From Streptomyces sp. CB02058 (GTDB lineage Bacteria > Actinomycetota > Actinomycetes > Streptomycetales > Streptomycetaceae): a stretch of 64,000 nucleotides of DNA. Where the stretch lies: positions 930,001 through 994,000 of the forward strand of contig NZ_LIPG01000001.1 of NCBI RefSeq assembly GCF_001905505.1, read 5' to 3'. This document shows positions 58,646 to 64,000 of the stretch, piece after piece; positions within the stretch are counted from its first letter, which is position 1; each line of letters begins with the position of its first letter. A model generated the notes under the pieces. That model saw nothing but the letters and a program-made list of their open reading frames with translations. It did not search any database and was not told the DNA's origin. The translations under genes were made by a program, and so were the position numbers.

Positions 58646-60265
58646 ATGGCCAGGGAATTCCAACGCGGCCACAAGGCCAAGATCAGTGATCTCACGTCAG
58701 GGACGGATCTGTACGTAGGCGTGCAGATCGCGGGCCCAGGCCTGACGTTCGACATCAGCTGCTTCGGTCTCGACGCCAATGAGCAGCTCTCGGACGACCG
58801 TTATTTCATCTTCTTCAATCAGCCCAAATCACCCGAGGAGTCCATTCAGCTTCTCGGTGCCCAGGCTGGTGACACCGAGTCGTTCCGCGTCACCCTCGAC
58901 CGCATTCCCGCGAACATCCACAAGCTGTCCTTCACCGCCACTGTCGACGGTGCCGGGCAGATGTCGCAGGTCGGCCCCGGATACATCCGGATCGTCGCCG
59001 GCGGAGAAGAAGTGGTGAAGTACGCGTTCACCGGTTCGGAGTTCACGACCGAGCGCGCGGTCATGCTCGGCGACTTCTATCTGAAGGACGTCTGGCGGTT
59101 CGCCGCGGTCGGCCAGGGATTCGACGGCGGGCTCGACGCCCTGCTCAAGAACTTCGGTGGCGAGGTCGCCGAGGAGGCCGAACCGGAGCCCCAGGGCGCC
59201 GCCCCCGGCTTCGCCCCGCCCGCACAGGCCTCAGCGCCGCCCGCCTTCGGAGCCCCGTCCGCTCCCCAGGCGCCTCAGCCCGCACCGGCGTTCGGTGCCC
59301 CGGCGGCACCGGCTCCCGCCCCGCAGCAGCAGCCGATGCACGCCGCCCCGACGATCGCGGCCCCCCTGGCGCCGCAGACTCCGGCTCCGTACGGACAGCC
59401 CCCTCAGCCGCCCCAGTTCGGGCAGGTCCCGGGCCAGGCCGCACCGCCGCAGGCGCCGCCGTTCGGGCAGCAGCCCCCGGCAGCTCCGCAGTTCGGTCAG
59501 CAGCCTCCGACGGCCCCGCCGTTCGGACAGCAGCCCCCGGCGCCCTTCGGGCAGCAGCCGCCCGGCATGCCGCAGGGCGTGCCCCAGGGTGTCCCGCAGG
59601 GCGGCGCCGGACTGCAGGCCGCGCTGCAGCCCTACAAGGAGGCGCCCACCGGGCAGCGCTGGACCTCGCAGAACCAGCAGCTCATGCGCGTCGACCTCAC
59701 GATGGGCGGCACCCCGGTGCTGGCCCGCCAGGGCAGCATGGTGATGTACCAGGGCAAGGTCGACTTCGGCTACAAGGGCGCGGGTTTCGCGGGCCGCATG
59801 GTCGGCAACGCGACGGGCCAGGAGATGCAGCTGATGCGCTGCACCGGCCGGGGCCAGGTCTTCCTCGCCGAGGAGGGTTCGCATCTGCATCCCATCGAGC
59901 TGCAGGGCGACGGCATCTGCGTATCGGCGGAGAGCGTCCTCGCGTTCGACGAGTCCCTGCAGTACGAGGTCCGCAGGATCGAGGGCCACGGCATCCCCGG
60001 CGGCGCCCTGTTCACCATGCAGTTCCAGGGTTCGGGCACCGTCGTCGTCAAGACGCACGGCGTTCCCGTCGTCCTGCCGGTCACCCCGACGACCTTCGCG
60101 GACTGCAACGCCGTCGTCGCGTGGTCGTCCGCGTCCCAGGTCATCCTCTCCAGCCAGGTCCGGCTGCGCCGCAACGCGTACCCGGGGCACAGCGGGGAGA
60201 CCGTGAACCTCCAGTTCCGGGGAGCGCCCGGGAACTTCATCGTCGTCCAGCCCTACGAGGTCTGA
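58646..60265 (+). CDS. TerD-AIM24 fusion protein
   Basis: A 539-aa two-domain protein. Residues 1-175 are a TerD calcium-binding beta-sandwich (GLTFDISCFGLDANEQLSDD, then KLSFTATVDGAGQ); Asp-rich loops that bind Ca2+ are kept. Residues 180-335 are a disordered Pro/Gln/Ala linker with repeated FGQQPP units. Residues 340-539 are an AIM24-like domain (QGSMVMYQGKVDFGYKGAG, PYEV end). TerD proteins act in chemical-stress responses with membrane-associated partners. It starts an apparent operon with two more AIM24 genes, 11 nt and 18 nt apart. Confidence 0.88.
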   Translation: MAREFQRGHKAKISDLTSGTDLYVGVQIAGPGLTFDISCFGLDANEQLSDDRYFIFFNQPKSPEESIQLLGAQAGDTESFRVTLDRIPANIHKLSFTATVDGAGQMSQVGPGYIRIVAGGEEVVKYAFTGSEFTTERAVMLGDFYLKDVWRFAAVGQGFDGGLDALLKNFGGEVAEEAEPEPQGAAPGFAPPAQASAPPAFGAPSAPQAPQPAPAFGAPAAPAPAPQQQPMHAAPTIAAPLAPQTPAPYGQPPQPPQFGQVPGQAAPPQAPPFGQQPPAAPQFGQQPPTAPPFGQQPPAPFGQQPPGMPQGVPQGVPQGGAGLQAALQPYKEAPTGQRWTSQNQQLMRVDLTMGGTPVLARQGSMVMYQGKVDFGYKGAGFAGRMVGNATGQEMQLMRCTGRGQVFLAEEGSHLHPIELQGDGICVSAESVLAFDESLQYEVRRIEGHGIPGGALFTMQFQGSGTVVVKTHGVPVVLPVTPTTFADCNAVVAWSSASQVILSSQVRLRRNAYPGHSGETVNLQFRGAPGNFIVVQPYEV

Positions 60266-60276
60266 GGGAGCCCGTC

Positions 60277-60957
60277 ATGAATCAGCAACTCGCGGGCTTC
60301 GCCCCGACCCCCGTCACGGCCCGCATGGAGAACCACGGCCGCACGATGCTCAAGGTCGCCATGGCCACCGGCCAGGACCTCTACGCACGTACCGGCTCGA
60401 TGGTGGCGTACGAGGGCTTCATCCAGTACGAGCCCAACCCGCCCGCCGTCCGCCAGATCGCCTCCCAGTGGATCTCGGGCGAGGGCACGCCCCTGATGAA
60501 GTGCGCGGGCGACGGACTGCTCTATCTCGCCGACTACGGCGCCGACGTGGTCGTCATCAATCTCAACAACGACGCCCTCTCGGTCAACGGCACCAACCTC
60601 CTGGCCTTCGACGGCCACCTCAGCTGGGGCGTGGAGCGGGTCAAGGGAATGGCGAAGTTCGCCGGCCAGGGCCTGTGGAACGTCGGGATCCAGGGCACCG
60701 GATGGGTCGCCATCACCTCACGCGGCACGCCGATCGTCGTCGACTGCGGCCGGGGCGACGACGAGACGTACGTCGACCCGGACGCCCTCGTCGCGTGGTC
60801 CCCGAACCTCAAGGTGAAGGGCAAGCGCAGCTTCAAGGCGGGCTCGCTCATCGGGCGGGGCAGCGGAGAGGCCTACCAGATGGCCTTCTCGGGCCAGGGC
60901 ATCGTCGTCGTCCAGCCGAGCGAGGACAGTACGGACCGCCTGCGGATCCGGCACTGA
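60277..60957 (+). CDS. AIM24 family protein (first stand-alone copy)
   Basis: A 226-aa protein of the AIM24/TRAP-like beta-prism family. The N-terminal strand motif DLYARTGSMVAYEGFIQYEP and the C-terminal GQGIVVVQPSED are typical. It starts 11 nt after the TerD-AIM24 stop with a GGGAG site. The mitochondrial namesake helps organise membranes; bacterial copies are thought to act at the membrane with TerD proteins, but their biochemical role is unknown. Confidence 0.85.
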   Translation: MNQQLAGFAPTPVTARMENHGRTMLKVAMATGQDLYARTGSMVAYEGFIQYEPNPPAVRQIASQWISGEGTPLMKCAGDGLLYLADYGADVVVINLNNDALSVNGTNLLAFDGHLSWGVERVKGMAKFAGQGLWNVGIQGTGWVAITSRGTPIVVDCGRGDDETYVDPDALVAWSPNLKVKGKRSFKAGSLIGRGSGEAYQMAFSGQGIVVVQPSEDSTDRLRIRH

Positions 60958-60975
60958 GCGGGGGGAGAACACATC

Positions 60976-61731
60976 ATGCAGAGTCCGCTTTTCAGCCACA
61001 CCGAACAGCAGTCGCAGGACCGGTACACCGTCCAGAACCCGCAGCTCCTGCGGGTCTCGCTGACCGGCCACGACGACGTGCTCGCCCGTAAGGGCGCCAT
61101 GGTCGCCTACCAGGGCCTCATGGAGTTCGACGGCGAGTACCAGTCGCAGGGCCAGCGCCGCGCCCGCAGGAACACGGGCGAGGGCCTGGACCTGATGCGC
61201 TGCTCGGGGCAGGGCACGGTCTATCTGGCCAACCTCGCCCAGTACATCCACGTCATCGACGTCGACCACGAGGGGATCACCGTCGACAGCGCCTACGTCC
61301 TGGCGCTGGACTCCTCGCTGCACACCGAGGTCATCGCGGTGGACAGCCAGTACGGGATCTCCGGGACCGGCAAGTACCAGCTCAACATCTCCGGGAACGG
61401 CAAGGTCGCGCTGATGACCTCGGGCCAGCCGCTGATGATGCAGGTCACGCCCGACAAGTACGTCAACGCCGACGCCGACGCGATCGTCGCCTGGTCCTCC
61501 GGGCTGAGGGTGCAGATGCAGGCCCAGACGCACTCCTCGGGTGTCTTCCGGCGCCGGGGCAACACGGGGGAGGGCTGGGAGCTGAGCTTCCTGGGCCAGG
61601 GCTTCGCCCTCGTCCAGCCGAGCGAGGTGCTGCCTCCGCAGAACGCCCAGATCGGCCAGGGGGCCGCCGCCCAGTTCGGTGTGGGCCAGCACGGCTCCCA
61701 CGGCCAGAACCAGAACAACGCCTGGAACTGA
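60976..61731 (+). CDS. AIM24 family protein (second stand-alone copy)
   Basis: A 251-aa AIM24 protein; RKGAMVAYQGLMEFDGEYQS and the GFALVQPSEVLPP end match the copy before it. The last 25 residues are Gln/Asn/Gly-rich and disordered. A GGGGGAG site precedes the ATG, 18 nt after the previous stop. The three AIM24 domains in this operon have clearly diverged, which suggests different partners rather than simple dosage. Confidence 0.85.
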   Translation: MQSPLFSHTEQQSQDRYTVQNPQLLRVSLTGHDDVLARKGAMVAYQGLMEFDGEYQSQGQRRARRNTGEGLDLMRCSGQGTVYLANLAQYIHVIDVDHEGITVDSAYVLALDSSLHTEVIAVDSQYGISGTGKYQLNISGNGKVALMTSGQPLMMQVTPDKYVNADADAIVAWSSGLRVQMQAQTHSSGVFRRRGNTGEGWELSFLGQGFALVQPSEVLPPQNAQIGQGAAAQFGVGQHGSHGQNQNNAWN

Positions 61732-61748
61732 GCGGTCCGGCACAGCCC

Positions 61749-61782
61749 GAGGGGCGGTCTCCCGTGGGGGAGACCGCCCCTC
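61749..61782. terminator. Terminator after the TerD/AIM24 operon
   Basis: A perfect 15-bp stem (61749-61763 with 61768-61782) with a 4-nt loop, between convergent operons. A second 18-bp perfect palindrome follows at 61791-61808 and may add termination for the minus-strand operon. Confidence 0.85.
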
Positions 61783-61821
61783 GGCGGGTCCAGGGCCCCG
61801 GGGCCCTGGGACGAAAGGGTT

Positions 61822-62367
61822 CTAGCCGACCTGCTCCACCCGGGCGCGGGTGCTCTCCAGCAGCCGTACGACCGAGGCGTCCGCCACCCCCGCCACCTCG
61901 TCGTAGGGGAACCAGCGCAGATCGAGCGACTCGTCACTGATCCGCTCCACGGCCCCGGCCGAGGCCGTCGCCGCGTACTGCACGTCCAGGTGCCAGTGGC
62001 AGGGAGCCGGGATCGGGTGCCGGTCCAGCCGGACCGGACCACCGGGCAGCAGGGTGAGCCCGGCGATCCCCGACTCCTCCGTGGCCTCACGCAGGGCGGC
62101 CGCCGCCAGGGTGCTGTCCCCCGGCTCGCAGTGCCCGCCCATCTGCAGCCACATCCGCAGCTTCCTGTGCAGGGTCAGCAGGACCCGGCCGCGCTCCGGG
62201 TCGACGACCAGCGCGCTGGCCGTCAGATGCCCGGCTCCGCACGCCTTCCACATGCCGTCGGGGTGCGCCGCCAGGTGGTCCAGATACGTCAGCCGCAGCT
62301 CGGACTGCTGCGCGTCGTCCCCGTCGTACTCCTTGAGTACGGAAACCGCGTCGTCGTACAGGCTCAC
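61822..62367 (-). CDS. NUDIX hydrolase
   Basis: A 181-aa NUDIX protein. The NUDIX box GGHCEPGDSTLAAAALREATEESGI is split here for length: GGHCEPGDS near 97-105 and REATEESGI near 113-121, with all REx2EE residues present. The HWHLDVQYAA strand and the C-terminal helix fit enzymes acting on nucleoside diphosphate derivatives. Substrate unknown. The GTG at 62367 overlaps the upstream metalloprotease stop by 3 nt (GTGA), so they are co-translated. Confidence 0.9.
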   Translation of the reverse strand: MSLYDDAVSVLKEYDGDDAQQSELRLTYLDHLAAHPDGMWKACGAGHLTASALVVDPERGRVLLTLHRKLRMWLQMGGHCEPGDSTLAAAALREATEESGIAGLTLLPGGPVRLDRHPIPAPCHWHLDVQYAATASAGAVERISDESLDLRWFPYDEVAGVADASVVRLLESTRARVEQVG

Positions 62368-63812
62368 CGGTCGGAATCGCCCTTGCCGTCACCCTTGGAG
62401 CCGTCCCCGGGCTCGTCCTCGCTCCGCTCCTCGGCGGCCGGCTGCTGAGTGCCCTTCGCCGCCTCGCCGAGCATCTTGTCCAGCTCCGAGAAGTCCAGCT
62501 GCTCGTGGTGGACGAAGCCGTCCGGGTCGTCCAGGTCCTGGGCCGTCGGAAGCATGTCCGGGTGGCCCCAGAGCCCGTCCCGGCCGTCGACGCCCCGGGC
62601 GTCCGTGAGCGAGGCCCACAGGCGCGACGCGTCCCGCAGCCGGCGCGGACGCAGCTGGAGCCCGATGAGGGTGGCGAAGGTCTGCTCGGCGGGACCGCCG
62701 GTCGCACGGCGCCTGCGCATCGTCTCGCGCAGCGCGTCCGCCGAGGTCAGCCGGGACTTCGCGGCCTCGTGCACCACCGCGTCCACCCAGCCCTCGACCA
62801 GGGCGAGAGCGGTCTCCAGACGGGCCAGCGACGCCTTCTGCTCGGGAGTGTCCTCCGGCTGGAACATGCCCTGCTGAAGCGCGTCCTGCAACTGCTCGGG
62901 CTGCGACGGGTCGAACTGACCGACGACGTCCTCGAGCTTGCTGGTGTCGACCTTGATGCCGCGCGCATAGGCCTCGACCGCGCCGAAGAGATGCGAGCGC
63001 AGCCACGGGACGTGGGCGAAGAGCCGCTGGTGGGCCGCCTCGCGCAGCGCCAGATACAGCCGCACCTCGTCCTGCGGCACGCTCAGGTCCTTGCCGAACC
63101 GCTCGACGTTCAGCGGAAGCAGCGCCGCCTTGCCGGCCGGACCGAGCGGAAGACCGATGTCGGTCGAGCCGACGACCTCGCCCGCGAGGACGCCCACGGC
63201 CTGCCCGATCTGCTGGCCGAACATGGCACCGCCCATCGAGCGCATCATGCCGATCAGCGGGCCCGCCATGGCCTGCATCTCCTCCGGCAGGACATCACCC
63301 ATGGCCAGTCCGACGCGCTCGGCCACCGGGTCGACCAGCTGCTGCCAGGCCGGCAGCGAGGCCTCGACCCACTCGGCGCGGCTCCACGCCACCGTCGAGA
63401 CGGAACCGGAGGGGAGCGACGTCACACCGTCGAGCCAGAGGTCGGCGAGCCGCAGCGCCTCGTCGACGGAGGACCGCTCCGAGGGGCCGACGCTCGCGTC
63501 CTTGCTTCCGTCCGCGGTGCCCTGCGACACCGTCTGGCGGGCGATCTGCTTGGCCATGTCCCAGTTGACCGGCCCGCCCTCGTAGCTCAGCATCTGGCCG
63601 AGCTGCTGGAAGGCCGCACCCAGGTCGTTCGGGTTCATCGAGCCGAACATCGCCGCGAACGGGTTGTCGCCGCCCGCGCCCGGCCCGAAGCCGAACGGGT
63701 TCGCCGGCCCGCCCGAGCCCTGCCCAGCACCGGTGGGGTCCTTCTTCTTGCCTTCGTCGCCGTCTTCCGGCTCCTCCGGCGGAAGGCCGAATCCGAATGG
63801 GGTGTCACTCAC
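62364..63812 (-). CDS. DUF2342 zincin-like (putative metalloprotease/hydrolase) protein
   Basis: A 482-aa actinobacterial protein. The N-terminal 70 residues are Gly/Pro/Phe-rich with FGFG repeats and disordered; the rest is all-helical. The zincin-like helix LREAAHQRLFAHVPWLRSHL (about 257-276) holds two His and a Glu, but the exact HExxH is replaced by EAAHQ, so catalysis is doubtful. The GPLIGMMRSMGGAMFGQQIG segment is strongly conserved in the family. The C-terminus is acidic. GTG start with a GAGG site. Divergent promoter region to the right. Confidence 0.85.
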   Translation of the reverse strand: MSDTPFGFGLPPEEPEDGDEGKKKDPTGAGQGSGGPANPFGFGPGAGGDNPFAAMFGSMNPNDLGAAFQQLGQMLSYEGGPVNWDMAKQIARQTVSQGTADGSKDASVGPSERSSVDEALRLADLWLDGVTSLPSGSVSTVAWSRAEWVEASLPAWQQLVDPVAERVGLAMGDVLPEEMQAMAGPLIGMMRSMGGAMFGQQIGQAVGVLAGEVVGSTDIGLPLGPAGKAALLPLNVERFGKDLSVPQDEVRLYLALREAAHQRLFAHVPWLRSHLFGAVEAYARGIKVDTSKLEDVVGQFDPSQPEQLQDALQQGMFQPEDTPEQKASLARLETALALVEGWVDAVVHEAAKSRLTSADALRETMRRRRATGGPAEQTFATLIGLQLRPRRLRDASRLWASLTDARGVDGRDGLWGHPDMLPTAQDLDDPDGFVHHEQLDFSELDKMLGEAAKGTQQPAAEERSEDEPGDGSKGDGKGDSDR

Positions 63813-64000
63813 GGGTTTCCTCGGCTCGTAGGGCCGCCGGCTCGAACCGACGGCGACTGCCCGACATCACCATCCAGCGTAGACACCAAAGACCGCTTGG
63901 GGCCTCAGTGCTCCGCCGGCTCCCGGCCTGCGGCAGGATGGACGCCACCTGGTACGTACGCGTCATTCGGGTACGTACTGAAGACAACCGCTGGAGACGC
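63813..64000. promoter_or_regulatory. Promoter region upstream of the DUF2342 gene, to window end
   Basis: No complete gene is seen in these 188 bp. A direct repeat GTACGTAC occurs at about 63952-63960 and 63971-63978, a possible regulator site in a region that probably serves two divergent genes. The next gene lies outside the window. Confidence 0.35.

Noticed and set aside
1..64000. Mobile elements, prophage or tRNA-linked integration
   Set aside because: I saw no transposase, integrase, tRNA, target duplication or change in base composition beyond short AT-rich promoters.

Overview
The window is a high-GC chromosomal segment whose codon use, gene content and gene order point to a Streptomyces (or very close relative). 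It carries no insertion sequence, integrase, phage gene, CRISPR array, rRNA or tRNA that I can see, so it reads as core chromosome. The left part (tail of a probable tatB, mrp, a soluble MgtE_N/CBS protein, DUF1003 protein, corA) follows an order also known in mycobacteria. I recognise 58 coding units, including several small ones.

Layout. 1-6.6 kb: TatB tail, a conserved unknown, Mrp P-loop ATPase, a magnesium-linked block (DUF1003 membrane protein, PRC/MgtE_N/CBS protein, CorA) with a lipoprotein and an unknown. 7-13.7 kb: SUFU-like protein, MFS exporter with its own operator-promoter, DUF6758-type protein, PHP phosphoesterase, MarC membrane protein, a 50-aa protein, NYN nuclease-like protein, alpha/beta hydrolase. 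13.8-21.3 kb: DEAD-box RNA helicase with a basic tail and a CTG start, ferritin-like protein, small membrane protein, DUF3107, TetR regulator, a second hydrolase and a DUF3152 putative metallopeptidase. 21.3-27.1 kb: a dipeptide/oligopeptide ABC importer preceded by a leaderless 31-aa leader peptide. 27.3-32.3 kb: a tightly packed cluster of a PelF-like glycosyltransferase, a polytopic membrane protein, a 19-aa mini-ORF, a nucleotide-sugar epimerase and a spherulin-4 (GH135-like) protein. 32.4-40.4 kb: MoeZ, two tandem TAP-type lipoprotein hydrolases, an MprF/YbhN-like membrane protein with a kinase-like middle, and an alkyltransferase-like repair protein.

40.4-53 kb: a recombination-repair region. 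Four 36-bp tandem repeats precede adnA-adnB (motor-nuclease heterodimer), then an M20 dipeptidase, NudC, mycoredoxin and a UvrD2-type helicase. 53-54.8 kb: the whiB7/wblC resistance regulator with promoter, long upstream ORF and intrinsic terminator forming an attenuator. 54.8-58.5 kb: an ABC1 kinase, an orphan cyclodehydratase-like ThiF protein and a YgjP-type metalloprotease. 58.6-63.8 kb: a TerD-AIM24 fusion with two more AIM24 proteins, a NUDIX hydrolase and a DUF2342 zincin-like protein.

Two points stand out. The 27.3-32.3 kb cluster has the same functional set (family GT4 transferase, membrane partner, epimerase, GH135-type hydrolase) as bacterial Pel and fungal galactosaminogalactan pathways, and may be an uncharacterised actinobacterial exopolysaccharide system. 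Second, about a dozen genes start 6-7 nt after a good -10 hexamer and lack a ribosome-binding site, so leaderless transcription looks common here and decides several start codons.
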